Source of the DNA: Methylophaga sp.
GTDB lineage: Bacteria > Pseudomonadota > Gammaproteobacteria > Nitrosococcales > Methylophagaceae
NCBI GenBank assembly: GCA_002733505.1
Contig: NVVW01000005.1
Span: 1-38,172, forward strand
Length of the DNA stretch: 38,172 nucleotides
Direction: 5' to 3'
This document shows, piece after piece, positions 25,601 through 33,608 of this stretch. Each line of letters starts with the position of its first letter. Positions within the stretch are counted from its first letter, which is position 1. Position numbers and translations under genes: made by a program. The notes under the pieces are model-generated. The model did not search any database, was not told where the DNA came from, and saw only the letters and a program-made list of their open reading frames with translations.

Positions 25601-25847
25601 GCTGTGGAATTTCTTCTGGTAACAACCGACGAAATAACGCCCAAATATAGGCTGATGGATACGGGAAATCAATATGGCTGGCAATGCCATGTTGTCCCGC
25701 CAAAAACAGTGATAACCACCGGGCAAGTTCATTACTTTGCACAATGATCGTTTCAGCTTCTAGTGCGGGCAAAGGCTGAGATTGTTGTACCTCCGCAAGT
25801 CGTGTAGATAGTTGCGTTAGATCATTGCTATAAATAATCTTCAACAT
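22596..25847 (-). CDS. recC: Exodeoxyribonuclease V subunit gamma, RecC (C-terminus supplied by an element)
   Basis: A 1083-residue non-catalytic subunit of RecBCD (E. coli 1122) that recognises Chi and holds the DNA. The N-terminus MLKIIYSNDLTQLSTRLAEV and the VQSNELARWLSLFLAGQHGIASHIDFPYP stretch are typical, as are VVCLIGMNDGDYPR and the GDRSQRDEDRYLFLESLLSA block. The last 17 residues (YPQSFNLQKNIVIPVCF) are encoded by the TATACCC element (22483-22651), which also provides the stop; the native end after EPLQAHL was probably only a few residues longer. The helicase-like and nuclease-like folds upstream look intact, so the protein is likely functional. Confidence 0.92.
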   Translation of the reverse strand: MLKIIYSNDLTQLSTRLAEVQQSQPLPALEAETIIVQSNELARWLSLFLAGQHGIASHIDFPYPSAYIWALFRRLLPEEIPQQSPFSTDAMTWRIFELLPECRRQAGFESIDAYLGQQDDTVKRYELAHRIADSFDQYLMYRPDWVQAWEQGETPHWQARLWQRLTKGDAKPWHRANLLLQLKHYLSSTETRPIGLPSRIAIFGLSALPPVYLELFELMARHCDIYLFFLSPSEQYWGDLLNPKTQSKKQLESPEQEQYLATGHPLLASLGKQGQDFFNQLQYCTPEEEFLFSTPQQNSLLEKLHYDIYALTDIDSLSQKKKITADDDSIMVHSCHSAMREIEVLHDQLLAFFERHPELSPTDVVVMTSNIEKYSPWIDAVFDSQKGMSHNIPYSIADGGIKSQSLLLTAFTNLLGLPQSRFDVDSIVSLLECEAIQNRFSFDQQQLALIRRWLRETHTAWGLSADDKVSLDLPANDANTWRAGLDRLLLGYAMSESSASLFEGRLGFEGISSDRAETMAQLCAFIDTLDRYRQRLKAALTTRQWQKLLIRMLEVFFVPSSANSKDEAELLLIRKTLDSLVATTELAVFEKKISIDLVKAWFDGHLDTQQTQMRFMGNGVTFCGMVPMRSIPFKVVCLIGMNDGDYPRRQATSGLDLMSQTPKRQGDRSQRDEDRYLFLESLLSAQSHFYISYVGASIVDNSAIPPSVLVSDVRDVLKLSFESSDGGDIWQHVLTEHPLQAFSRRYFDGSSAKLFSYATSHCPVNRPASTGGFFDKALPEPDQSWKTINLAQLLSFYRHPARFLSQQRLGLWLEPDEEQLETREPFDLNGLQAWSLRQQLLAYRLNDKAIAEALPLIQATGVLPQGSVGDIIFNEQTNKVEAFADKLLPYYPDAFLTPLPFQLALNGFVLQGQLEGLTSGGLFSFRMAKSKGGELVTVWLQHLILNCIQPANVVCESRWITDDKDYHFKPVENAQIILSELLELYWQGLQQPLPLFSNTSYAYAKASLKGGRANPEKAMFAAWQGNMKLAGEKEDLYYQQVYDYSPLDDEFKRLALSVYEPLQAHLYPQSFNLQKNIVIPVCF

Positions 25848-25965
25848 GCTTTTATAACTATCGGTATATGCGTGGAGGTTTTCACATTAACTCATCTTTT
25901 AATGATACCCGAACACCATACCAAATGTTTTACTTCTTAGCTGTGTTAAATTACTTTAGACGTTC

Positions 25966-26129
25966 TATAACCCGTGATCATTGAATATGCAGATTTATAG
26001 CACCTATACTGAATGCGCTAGCTGCGTTATATTATCAAGCAATAGAACGACTATTACGTTAATAATATGCCTTGCTAACCCATCCATTACAGGCACTAAA
26101 AAACCACAAATCCAATGATAACGGGTATA
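25966..26129. mobile_element. MITE-like element at the end of the oxidoreductase stump
   Basis: The tips at 25966 (with one extra A, TATAACCCGTGATCATTGAA) and, inverted, at 26129 (TATACCCGTTATCATTGGAT) are imperfect copies of the family consensus. The 164-bp element has no credible gene of its own. It shares a GAACGACTA-type motif and general layout with the element at 1639-1904. Its right end interrupts the 3' end of the sulfide:quinone oxidoreductase remnant. Between it and recC (25848-25965) I see only the presumed recC promoter region. Confidence 0.65.
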
Positions 26130-26365
26130 TCCCCAGTGCTTTTAGCACATATTTTTCAAACACCGGCTCTGAAGAGCCCTTCTTCATTTTGCGAATAAAA
26201 TATTTCTCAAAAGCCACTTTTGCTAGCCGCATCATTTTGCCTTTTCTCATCCATGCCACATTACGCGGTGGATTTTGCGGGATTGCAACAAATGCGGTGC
26301 AGGCATGCCCCATATCACCTAAACAAATAGCATACCAAGACGCTTTCGCGTGCAGTTCTTTACTT
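26059..26365 (-). pseudogene. C-terminal remnant of sulfide:quinone oxidoreductase
   Basis: The frame is open from just after the yceI stop to 26059 and reads like the last 80 or so residues of a flavoprotein of the sulfide:quinone oxidoreductase (SQR) type: ASWYAICLGDMG, AFVAIPQNPPRNVAWM, LAKVAFEKYFIRKMKKG, then EPVFEKYVLKALGI. The FAD-binding N-terminal three quarters and both redox cysteine regions are absent; yceI occupies the place where they should be. The final 24 codons (after LGI) come from the TATACCC element. The longest possible start is ATG 26313, giving 84 residues, but no SQR function is possible. The family call is from memory of SQR C-termini. Confidence 0.65.
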
Positions 26366-26974
26366 TCAATCGATCACTTTATGCTCATAAGCCTGACGAA
26401 TTCCTTCAATAGACAATGTCAGAAAAAGCGCTTCAGAATGTGGGCCCAGTTTATCCATCTCTTTCAAACCATATTCTGCTGGCTTGATACTGGTGGTACC
26501 GATAAATCCTCGGCGATAACCTCCCCATGGATCAAGGCCGTGACCAATATGTTCAACATCTATAATAATATTTTTGCTTACACCATGTAGTGTAAAATCG
26601 CCTTTGAGAATAGCCTTGCCATCGCCTAATTCTTCAAACGAAGTGGAAACGAACGTTGCTGTTGGAAATTTTTTCACATCAAGATAGTCATCACTACGTA
26701 GATGTTTATCTCGTTTAGCATGATTCGAATCTAAACTTTTAGTGTCAATTTCAACCTCGATCTTTGAATAAGTCGAATTAGACTCATCGTAACTAAAACT
26801 ACCCGAAAACGTATTGAATTGGCCGTGTAGCCAGCTGAAACCGAGATGTTTTATTTTAAACTGAATAAAAGCATGGCTGCCTTCGGTATCAATAATATAA
26901 TTTTCTGCTATTGCTGAATTTATAACCGACAGGTTCATAAATCCCGCTAATAAAACAATGACTAATTTACGCAT
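26366..26974 (-). CDS. yceI: YceI family periplasmic protein
   Basis: A 202-residue protein with a signal peptide (MRKLVIVLLAGF to about INSAIA) and a YceI-type lipocalin-like beta-barrel that binds long-chain polyprenoids or similar lipids; the cellular role is unclear. Family features are TEGSHAFIQFKIKHLGFSWLHG near the mature N-terminus, a DTKSLDSNHAKRDKHLRSDDYLD block, FPTATFVS, and a KGDFTLHGVSK stretch. ATG 26974 is preferred over 26998 because AGGAGAA lies six bases before it and it begins the signal peptide. It directly follows cytochrome b561, as in E. coli yceJ-yceI. Confidence 0.9.
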   Translation of the reverse strand: MRKLVIVLLAGFMNLSVINSAIAENYIIDTEGSHAFIQFKIKHLGFSWLHGQFNTFSGSFSYDESNSTYSKIEVEIDTKSLDSNHAKRDKHLRSDDYLDVKKFPTATFVSTSFEELGDGKAILKGDFTLHGVSKNIIIDVEHIGHGLDPWGGYRRGFIGTTSIKPAEYGLKEMDKLGPHSEALFLTLSIEGIRQAYEHKVID

Positions 26975-26994
26975 ACTATTTTCTCCTATAGTGT

Positions 26995-27543
26995 TCATTT
27001 CAGACCAAAAATTCGTCTGAGAGTGGCATCTTTATCAAAAAAATGGTGTTTGAGAGCCGCTAGGGTATGAATTGCTGCAAGTCCGATCACCGCCCATGCC
27101 GCCAGCAAATGAATTTCACCGGCAATATCTTCCTGATTAGCAAACCCAGTCAAACTTGCAGGCACATTGAACAGATCAAAAACTTGAACCGACTCGCCTT
27201 TGGCTGTGATAATTAAATAACCACTGATGGCAATGACCAGTAGTAAAAAATTTAACATACCATGCGCCAAATATGAACTGACCTTTTCCCATTTTTTAAG
27301 TGTAGGAAGTGATTTGGGTGGAGGGTTTATCCAGCGCCACACGATCCGGATAAGTAAGAAGATGAAGAAAATAACCCCGACACCTTCATGCAGATCAGGT
27401 GCTTGCTGATACCAGTCATCATAATAACCAAGGCTCATCATCCATAAGCCAAGACCAAATAGACCAAAAGTCACCAGCGCGACCAGCCAATGGAGCAAGA
27501 TAGTGATCAGGCCAAAATTATTTTGATCGTTTTTGATTAACAT
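26995..27543 (-). CDS. yceJ: Cytochrome b561 family protein (YceJ-like)
   Basis: A 182-residue inner-membrane di-heme b-type cytochrome with four membrane helices. Candidate haem-ligand histidines sit at H18 (ILLHWL), H52 (DLHEGVG), H94 (YLAHGM), and H145 or H159 in the last helices. GGAGG lies eight bases before ATG 27543. Such proteins pass electrons from the quinone pool to periplasmic or membrane acceptors. Its stop overlaps an upstream in-frame yceI ATG, and yceI follows at once, so the pair is one operon. The gene sits downstream of yqjG, suggesting a shared role in quinone or oxidative stress, an inference from context. Confidence 0.88.
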   Translation of the reverse strand: MLIKNDQNNFGLITILLHWLVALVTFGLFGLGLWMMSLGYYDDWYQQAPDLHEGVGVIFFIFLLIRIVWRWINPPPKSLPTLKKWEKVSSYLAHGMLNFLLLVIAISGYLIITAKGESVQVFDLFNVPASLTGFANQEDIAGEIHLLAAWAVIGLAAIHTLAALKHHFFDKDATLRRIFGLK

Positions 27544-27566
27544 TTCGCCAACCTCCCAAGCATATC

Positions 27567-28544
27567 TTATTTTATATTCCTATCATGTAGTTCACCATAC
27601 TTTACCTCTGGACCAGCCGGTACAATCCCTGTTGGATTTACCGTAGTGTGGCTACCGTAGTAATGCTGTTTGATATGATGCATATTGACCGTCTCGGCAA
27701 TGTCAGGTTGTTGATAAAGATCTCGTGTGTAGCCCCATAAATTCGGATAATCAACTAGGCGTTTTAAATTGCATTTAAAGTGACCAACGTAAACTGCATC
27801 AAAACGGATCAGGGTTGTAAATAAACGCCAGTCTGCTTCGGTGATTTTATCACCAGTTAAATAACGCTGCGATTCTAATCTTTTTTCTAACCAGTCGAGC
27901 GTATCAAACAAAGGAACAACGGCTTTTTCATAGGCTTGTTGTGTAGTGGCAAATCCTGCCTTATAAACACCATTATTAACAGTGTCATAAATTTGTTCAT
28001 TTAAGGTATCAATTTCCCCCCGTATGCTTTCAGGATAATAATCTCCTTCAGTTGCTCCGACTTTATCAAAGGCACTATTAAACATTCGAATGATCTCCGA
28101 TGATTCGTTGGAAACAATTGTATTAGTTTTTTTATCCCAGAGTATGGGTACGGTGACACGGCCTGAATAAATATTATTCGCTTTTAAATAAAGCTCTCGA
28201 AGATATTTTGCATCAATAATTGGATCGGCGATCACTCCCTCATCGTCTTCAAATGTCCAACCATTTTCCACCATGCGCCAATGTACCACGGATAAAGAAA
28301 TTATTTTTTCCAGTCCCTTAAGTTTGCGGAAAATTAGAGTACGATTTGCCCAAGGGCAGGCATAAGACACATACAAGTGATATCGATCTTTTTCTGCTTT
28401 AAAACCAGCTGATCCACTTGATCCTGCTGAACCATCAGTAGTTACCCAGTTTCGAAACTGAGCGGCTGATCGGACAAACTGCCCGTTACTTTCTTTAGTC
28501 GCATACCACTGTTCTTGCCACTGTCCATTTATTAAAAGTCCCAT
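27567..28544 (-). CDS. yqjG: Glutathionyl-hydroquinone reductase (YqjG-type glutathione S-transferase)
   Basis: A 325-residue Xi-class glutathione S-transferase that reduces glutathionyl-hydroquinones. The catalytic cysteine is C63 in YACPWANRT, the same position as in E. coli YqjG. The thioredoxin-like domain includes RVTVPILWDKKTNTIVSNESSE. The helical domain contains YDTVNNGVYKAGFATTQQAYE and TEADWRLFTTLIRFDAVYVGHF, and the C-terminus has the NPTGIVPAGP tail. GGAG seven bases before ATG 28544 fits this start. It lies between cytochrome b561 and a pirin gene next to a LysR regulator, like the E. coli yqjG-yhaK neighbourhood. Confidence 0.94.
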   Translation of the reverse strand: MGLLINGQWQEQWYATKESNGQFVRSAAQFRNWVTTDGSAGSSGSAGFKAEKDRYHLYVSYACPWANRTLIFRKLKGLEKIISLSVVHWRMVENGWTFEDDEGVIADPIIDAKYLRELYLKANNIYSGRVTVPILWDKKTNTIVSNESSEIIRMFNSAFDKVGATEGDYYPESIRGEIDTLNEQIYDTVNNGVYKAGFATTQQAYEKAVVPLFDTLDWLEKRLESQRYLTGDKITEADWRLFTTLIRFDAVYVGHFKCNLKRLVDYPNLWGYTRDLYQQPDIAETVNMHHIKQHYYGSHTTVNPTGIVPAGPEVKYGELHDRNIK

Positions 28545-28629
28545 CGTATTACTCCAAATTACCGTATTCGTGATATAGAGTCGTTATAACGTGCGCGGCT
28601 ATTAATTCTTAAGATGGCCGTCATAATTT

Positions 28630-29426
28630 TTATCCTCCAGTATGGAACCGATTATTTCGAAAATATTCAAATGCCTGTAATACTTCTGCTTTGGTGTTCA
28701 TTACAAATGGGCCACCCCGTGCCACCGGTTCATTCAAAGGATGTGCTGCCACTAATAAAAATCGAGTCTCTTCATTTGCAGTAACAACCACTTGATCACC
28801 TCCACGTAAAATACCCATTTGACGATGTTCTATCTTGCGTAAAGAATCACCAACAGATAATTCGCCTTCAATCACAAATATAAAGACATTGTCATCCGTA
28901 CCTACTTCTTGCTCAAATATCTGCCCTTCTGGCAAAGAGACATCCATGTAAATCGGATTAATGTATACATTTTTGACAGGGCCTATTGAACCGCTATTGG
29001 TCGTACCTGCGATCACACGCACCTCAGTTCCGTTATATATACCCACAGTTGAAACCCATGCAGCAGCCCATCTTGCTGCTCTGGCATTTCTGAATGAACA
29101 ATACCTCTTCCTGCTGTCATCCATTGCACACCACCTGTTTCAATCAGACCCTCATGGCCTGCACTATCTTTATGCCGCATACGACCTGCTAATAAATAGG
29201 TAACCGTCTCAAAACCTCGATGAGGATGATCGGGAAAACCACCGATATAATGCTGAGGCTGATCAGACTCAAACACATCAAACAATAAAAACGGATCCAG
29301 TATATTTAGCTCTGGCGTACCAATCACACGTGTCATTTTTACTCCGTCACCATCAGTTACTGGCAAACCATTCGTGACAATATATAACTCTCTAACGATA
29401 CTTTTTATGTTTGCCGTCGTTCTCAT
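28630..29426 (-). pseudogene. Pirin family protein, broken by an internal deletion and frameshift
   Basis: Pirins are double-cupin, iron-binding proteins, some of which act as quercetinases or redox sensors. The N-terminal cupin reads correctly from ATG 29426 to about 29040, with metal ligands H67 and H69 (DHPHRG) and H111 and E113 (HSEMPE), up to GFQLWV. The frame then runs into a stop near 29013. The C-terminal cupin resumes in another frame at about NGTEVRVIAGTT (near 29035) and continues to the stop at 28630. About 25 residues that normally join the halves (the NLP...PRYQ region) are missing. Neither frame alone is a full pirin. A separate start for the C-terminal half is not evident. Confidence 0.8.
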
Positions 29427-29490
29427 AATAGTTTGTTACTTGTCCGGTAAATTGTGATGTCGATTTAAATACTTAGGTAAAGAATAACAG

Positions 29491-29519
29491 TTGCTTAATA
29501 AGGGATAAACATAGATAAT
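29491..29519 (+). promoter_or_regulatory. Candidate promoter of the LysR gene
   Basis: TTGCTT (29491-29496), a 17-base spacer and GATAAT (29514-29519) match sigma-70 spacing. The predicted start near 29526 leaves the first in-frame ATG (29525) outside the message and supports ATG 29555. The rest of the 128-base divergent region would hold LysR sites for pirin and yqjG, but I could not single out a clear T-N11-A box. Confidence 0.4.
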
Positions 29520-29554
29520 TACAAATGATTGTTCATATATGGAGAACAATAGAA

Positions 29555-30469
29555 ATGGGACAACTAGAAGATATGAATATATTCATCCGCATAGTAGAAG
29601 CGGGTGGAATCAGCCGTGCCGCTGATCAACTAGGCTTGGCAAAATCCGCTGTCAGTCGTCGTCTGGTCGATCTGGAAGCACGTCTTGGAGTACGCCTGTT
29701 AAATCGAACTACCCGCACATCTAGTTTGACCGATATTGGTCAGAGTTATTATGACCGTGCAATTAAAGTCGTTGATGATGTGGCTGAACTGAATACCATA
29801 ACCACTGATGCTAATACATCGCTTGAAGGAACGATTAACCTCGCAGCACCTTTATCGTTTGGATTAAGCCACCTGTCTCCAGCAATAAATGATTTTGTAA
29901 ATCAGCACCCTGAATTGACGATCAATATTGATTTTTCTGATCGGCAAGTGGATCTGATTGAGGAAGGATTTGATCTTGCCTTTCGTATCGCTGACTTAAA
30001 AGATTCAAGCTTGATTGCAAGAAAAATTTCACCTATTAAACACATGCTTTGTGCAAGTCCGGAATATTTTAATAAATATGGAGCTCCCGAATCACCCGAT
30101 GATTTAAAAAATCATCTCTTGCTTCATTACAGTATTAGTGGAACCAATACTTGGAAACTTACCGATAAAAAGGGAAAACAGTATACCATTAGTGTTAATG
30201 CGAAAATGATTGCGAACAACGGTGATTTTTTAAAAGATATGGCGATAGCCGGACATGGAATTGTGTTCAGCCCTACTTTTATTTCATGGCAGGCGATTGC
30301 GACTGGCGAACTTGTACCGATTCTAACAGATTACAAGTTGCTACAACTTAATGCCTATGCCATCTACCCACAAACCCGTTATCTATCTCAACGTACACGA
30401 CTATTAATAGATTTTTTAGTAGAACTATTTGGTGATAATCCGTATTGGGATCAAGATATTAATGTCTAA
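29555..30469 (+). CDS. LysR-family transcriptional regulator (YhaJ-like)
   Basis: About 304 residues. An N-terminal winged helix-turn-helix (MNIFIRIVEAGGISRAADQLGLAKSAVSRRL, about 7-37) is followed by a C-terminal two-lobed effector domain (about 95-290). The start is set at 29555 because GGAGA precedes it by nine bases; the longer frame from 29525 adds ten unlikely residues. It diverges from pirin and yqjG, the arrangement of E. coli yhaJ with yhaK, where YhaJ responds to quinone-like aromatic compounds and activates yqjF. Regulation of the divergent genes, and of b561 and yceI, is inferred from position. Confidence 0.9.
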   Translation: MGQLEDMNIFIRIVEAGGISRAADQLGLAKSAVSRRLVDLEARLGVRLLNRTTRTSSLTDIGQSYYDRAIKVVDDVAELNTITTDANTSLEGTINLAAPLSFGLSHLSPAINDFVNQHPELTINIDFSDRQVDLIEEGFDLAFRIADLKDSSLIARKISPIKHMLCASPEYFNKYGAPESPDDLKNHLLLHYSISGTNTWKLTDKKGKQYTISVNAKMIANNGDFLKDMAIAGHGIVFSPTFISWQAIATGELVPILTDYKLLQLNAYAIYPQTRYLSQRTRLLIDFLVELFGDNPYWDQDINV

Positions 30470-30520
30470 TTCATCGTTTATCGGATAGAATATTTATACT
30501 TTATTCATCAAAAGCTTCTT

Positions 30521-30563
30521 TACCCGCTATCATTCAACTTGTAGGTTTTCAGAATTTAGCTAG
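30521..30563. repeat. Solo decayed TATACCC-family tip
   Basis: The stretch starts TACCCGCTATCATTCAACTT and continues into TAGGTTTTCAGAATTTAGC, which resembles the inner part of the 1639-1904 element. No matching inverted end is seen before the hslO stop at 30590. It is probably a truncated element in the gap between lysR and hslO. Confidence 0.4.
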
Positions 30564-30589
30564 ATTAGAAATTAGTTTGATCAAGTGGT

Positions 30590-31495
30590 TCAATGAACTG
30601 TTTTGTGTTCCGCCTTTACACTTATTTTACTTGCAAAAACCTGAGCGACATCAACCTCATCAAACCGATAATGTTCATTACAAAACTCACAGGCCACTTC
30701 GATATGACCCTGTTCTTGCAATAAATTATTGGCATCATCCTTACCTAATAGACTAATTGTATCGGCAACACGCTCACGCGAACAAGCACAGGAAAAATTA
30801 AGTTCAGTAGATGACAATAAGCGACACTGCTCTTCATGAAACAAGCGGTGTAATAAGGTGCCGGCACCTAATTCTAATAATTCTTTATTACTAATTGTAT
30901 CTGCTAGTTGACTGAGGCGAGACCAGTGTTCTTCATCTGCTTCTTTGTTAGTACTTTTCCCTGGGAGCTTTTGTAAAAACAATCCTGCCGATGCCCTATT
31001 ATCTGCTGCTAACCAGATACGTGTTTCTAGCTGTTCTGATTGTTTGAAATAGGTTTCCAATACCGTTGATATTGATTCACCTTGTAGACTAACCACACCT
31101 TGATAAGGCTGTTTAGCACCTTCAACATCAATTGTGATAGCTAATGCGCCTTCACCCGTTATCTCTATTAATGTTGCATCATCCGTCACATCACCGTCCC
31201 ACTGCGCAAAAGCTCGTAAAGTATGATTACTGGTACATTCCACCATCATTAATGTAACGGGGCCTGATGATTTCAACTGTAAAACTAAGCGTCCTTTGAT
31301 TTTAACTGTCGCCGTTAATAATGCCGCCGCCGCCATCATTTCGCCTAACAATCGTTGTATAGCCACTGGATATTCACGTCGAGACATTACATCTTTCCAC
31401 GTATGTGACAGGTGTACCCATTCACCGCGAACAGGTGCATTATCAAAGATAAAACGTTGTAAATTGTCTGATTGAAATTCGGTTGTATCATTCAT
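30590..31495 (-). CDS. hslO: Redox-regulated chaperone Hsp33
   Basis: A 301-residue cytosolic holdase activated by oxidative unfolding. The C-terminal zinc switch carries four cysteines in the CxC and CxxC arrangement: C236, C238, C269 and C272 (E. coli 232, 234, 265, 268). N-terminal family features include RGEWVHLSHTWKDVMSRREYP and the VQLLGEM-type helix (IQRLLGEMMAAAALLTAT). It lies downstream of htpG on the same strand. A strong hairpin-T-run terminator (31507-31542) separates the two, so hslO probably has its own promoter or is read only by leak-through. Confidence 0.94.
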   Translation of the reverse strand: MNDTTEFQSDNLQRFIFDNAPVRGEWVHLSHTWKDVMSRREYPVAIQRLLGEMMAAAALLTATVKIKGRLVLQLKSSGPVTLMMVECTSNHTLRAFAQWDGDVTDDATLIEITGEGALAITIDVEGAKQPYQGVVSLQGESISTVLETYFKQSEQLETRIWLAADNRASAGLFLQKLPGKSTNKEADEEHWSRLSQLADTISNKELLELGAGTLLHRLFHEEQCRLLSSTELNFSCACSRERVADTISLLGKDDANNLLQEQGHIEVACEFCNEHYRFDEVDVAQVFASKISVKAEHKTVH

Positions 31496-31506
31496 ATAAT
31501 TTTTCC

Positions 31507-31542
31507 AAAAAAAATGCTGGATAGATCCCTATCCAGCATTTT
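31507..31542 (-). terminator. Rho-independent terminator after htpG
   Basis: On the minus strand a perfect 14-bp stem (31542-31529 with 31524-31511, including GCTGGATAG/CTATCCAGC), a four-base loop and then a run of eight T residues. It ends 12 bases before the hslO ATG, so it would insulate hslO from htpG. Confidence 0.85.
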
Positions 31543-31560
31543 ACTACCTCAGCATCATCT

Positions 31561-31586
31561 CCAAGATCTTTTATCGGAGATCTTGG
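31561..31586. repeat. Inverted repeat between hslO and htpG
   Basis: The arms CCAAGATCT (31561-31569) and AGATCTTGG (31578-31586) are perfect and enclose an 8-base loop. There is no T run on the minus strand, so it is not a standard terminator. The surrounding CATCTCC.AGATCTT sequence resembles the interior of the element at 14881-15074, suggesting a degenerate repeat. Confidence 0.5.
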
Positions 31587-31605
31587 CAATGACCTATTTT
31601 AATCA

Positions 31606-33519
31606 TCACTTAATTGTAAGTAAGACTTTATTTAAACGCTTAACGTAGCTGGCAGGATCCTCTAATTGACCACCTTCCGCCAACAAAGCTTGGTCAAATA
31701 AAATCAAAGACCAATCTTTAAATTTCTTATTTTCTGATTCGTCTTTTAGACGTTTAACCATTGGGTGTTTCGGATTGAGTTCAAAAATAGGTTTGGTATC
31801 TGCCCCCATCTGTTGGCCTGCGGCTTTCAGCATGCGCTCAAGATTTGCACTCATATCATGTTCATCTGCTACCAAACACGCTGGAGAATCAGTCAGTCGA
31901 TGTGTAATACGTACATCTTTCACTTTATCTCCTAGTGCCTTTTTAACCCGACCCACTAAGTCTTCAAATTTCTTATCGACCTTTTCCTGAGCTTTTTTCT
32001 CTTTTTCATCTTCTAGCTCACCTAAGTCTAAATCACCTTTAGCAACCGATTGCAGTTGTTTACCATCAAACTCGGTTAATGAATTTGTAAGCCATTCATC
32101 AACGCGATCTGCTAATAATAAGACTTCAATACCTTTCTTGGTGAAGACTTCAAGATGTGGGCTATTTTTAGCTGAGGCAAAGCTTTCAGCGGTGATGTAA
32201 TAGATCTTATCTTGTTTGTCTTTCATTCTACCGACATAATCTTCTAAAGAAACCGTTTGCTCTTCCGAACCTGTTGCTGTGGTCGAAAAACGCAGTAGTT
32301 TTGCTAACGCTTCTTTATTAGCAAAGTCTTCACCCAAACCTTCTTTTATGACTTGACCAAATTCTTTCCAGAATGTTGCATATTTCTCTACATCATTCTT
32401 AGCCATTTTCTTCAGCTCGCCCAAGATTTTTTTCACTGAAGCAGCACGTATACTATCAATGGTTTTACTACCTTGCAGAATTTCACGAGAGATATTCAAT
32501 GGCAAATCATCAGTATCAATTACACCGCGAATAAAACGTAAGTAACGTGGCATTAATTGCTCTGCATCTTCCATTACAAAAACACGCTTCACATATAATT
32601 TTAAACCGTGACTGCTATCGCGATCCCATAAATCAAAGGGTGCTTTTGCAGGAATGAACAGCAAAGAGATATATTCCAATTTACCTTCGACTTTATTGTG
32701 GCTCCAACTTAATGGATCTTGATAATCATGAGAAACTTGCTTGTAAAACTCCTTGTAATCATCATCACTGATTTCATTTTTCGATAATGTCCATAATGCC
32801 GTTGCTTTATTAACTGTTTCTTCTTCTAACACAACAGATTCATCGATTTTGCCATCTTCATCTAGTATCGCGTCTTTGGTCATCACAATCGGCAAATTAA
32901 TATGATCTGAGTATTTGCTGATGACATTACGTAAGCGCCAGCTATTTAGAAATTCCTCTTGATCTTCACGTATGTGCAAGGTGATTTCAGTACCGCGTTG
33001 TGGCATGTCAATGGTTTCAATTGAGAATTCACCCTTGCCTTCTGATTGCCATTGCACGCCATGTTCACTGCCCATGCCCGCACGCCGTGTTTTTAGTGTG
33101 ACATTATCTGCCACAATAAAGGTCGAATAGAAGCCCACACCAAATTGACCAATAAGTTGCGAATCTTTGGTTTCATCACCAGTCATTTTTTCAAAGAATT
33201 TTTTAGTGCCCGAATTAGCAATGGTGCCGATATTTTCAATGACTTCTTCACGGCTCATGCCAATACCATTATCTGTAATGGTGATAGTTTTAGCGTCTTT
33301 ATCAAAGGCAACACGGATCTTTAGCTCAGCATCATCTTCATAAAGCGCATCATCCGACAATGCTTCAAAGCGTAATTTATCAGCGGCATCAGCGGCATTC
33401 GAAATCAATTCACGTAGAAAGATTTCTTTATTGCTGTATAAAGAATGGATCATCAGATCCAATAATTGAGAAACTTCTGTTTGGAAACCTAGCGTTTCCT
33501 TATGTGCATCAACACCCAT
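31606..33519 (-). CDS. htpG: Chaperone HtpG (Hsp90)
   Basis: A 637-residue bacterial Hsp90 (E. coli 624), an ATP-driven dimeric chaperone working with DnaK. The GHKL ATPase motifs are clear: [21 protein letters not shown] (about 31-51), ITDNGIGM (about 82-89), [10 protein letters not shown] and GTEITLHI. The middle domain has the [25 protein letters not shown] block. The C-terminal dimerisation region is present. GGAGG lies nine bases before ATG 33519. A near-perfect sigma-32 promoter is upstream, so it should be heat-induced, and a strong terminator follows. Confidence 0.96.
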   Translation of the reverse strand: MGVDAHKETLGFQTEVSQLLDLMIHSLYSNKEIFLRELISNAADAADKLRFEALSDDALYEDDAELKIRVAFDKDAKTITITDNGIGMSREEVIENIGTIANSGTKKFFEKMTGDETKDSQLIGQFGVGFYSTFIVADNVTLKTRRAGMGSEHGVQWQSEGKGEFSIETIDMPQRGTEITLHIREDQEEFLNSWRLRNVISKYSDHINLPIVMTKDAILDEDGKIDESVVLEEETVNKATALWTLSKNEISDDDYKEFYKQVSHDYQDPLSWSHNKVEGKLEYISLLFIPAKAPFDLWDRDSSHGLKLYVKRVFVMEDAEQLMPRYLRFIRGVIDTDDLPLNISREILQGSKTIDSIRAASVKKILGELKKMAKNDVEKYATFWKEFGQVIKEGLGEDFANKEALAKLLRFSTTATGSEEQTVSLEDYVGRMKDKQDKIYYITAESFASAKNSPHLEVFTKKGIEVLLLADRVDEWLTNSLTEFDGKQLQSVAKGDLDLGELEDEKEKKAQEKVDKKFEDLVGRVKKALGDKVKDVRITHRLTDSPACLVADEHDMSANLERMLKAAGQQMGADTKPIFELNPKHPMVKRLKDESENKKFKDWSLILFDQALLAEGGQLEDPASYVKRLNKVLLTIK

Positions 33520-33559
33520 TTGAATATGCCTCCAACGGCTTTTTATAACTTAAAATAGC

Positions 33560-33588
33560 AAATGGGGATGCAACGATAAGAGTTCAAG
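33560..33588 (-). promoter_or_regulatory. Sigma-32 heat-shock promoter of htpG
   Basis: On the minus strand CTTGAA (33588-33583), a 15-base spacer and CCCCATTT (33567-33560) match the RpoH consensus (CTTGAA-N13-17-CCCCATnT) at essentially every position. It lies about 40 bases before the htpG ATG. Confidence 0.9.
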
Positions 33589-33608
33589 TTTTTTATGTAT
33601 AATACCTT

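Noticed and set aside
29013..29203. Overlapping frames on both strands around the pirin junction
   Set aside because: They follow from the broken pirin gene; no separate gene is supported.
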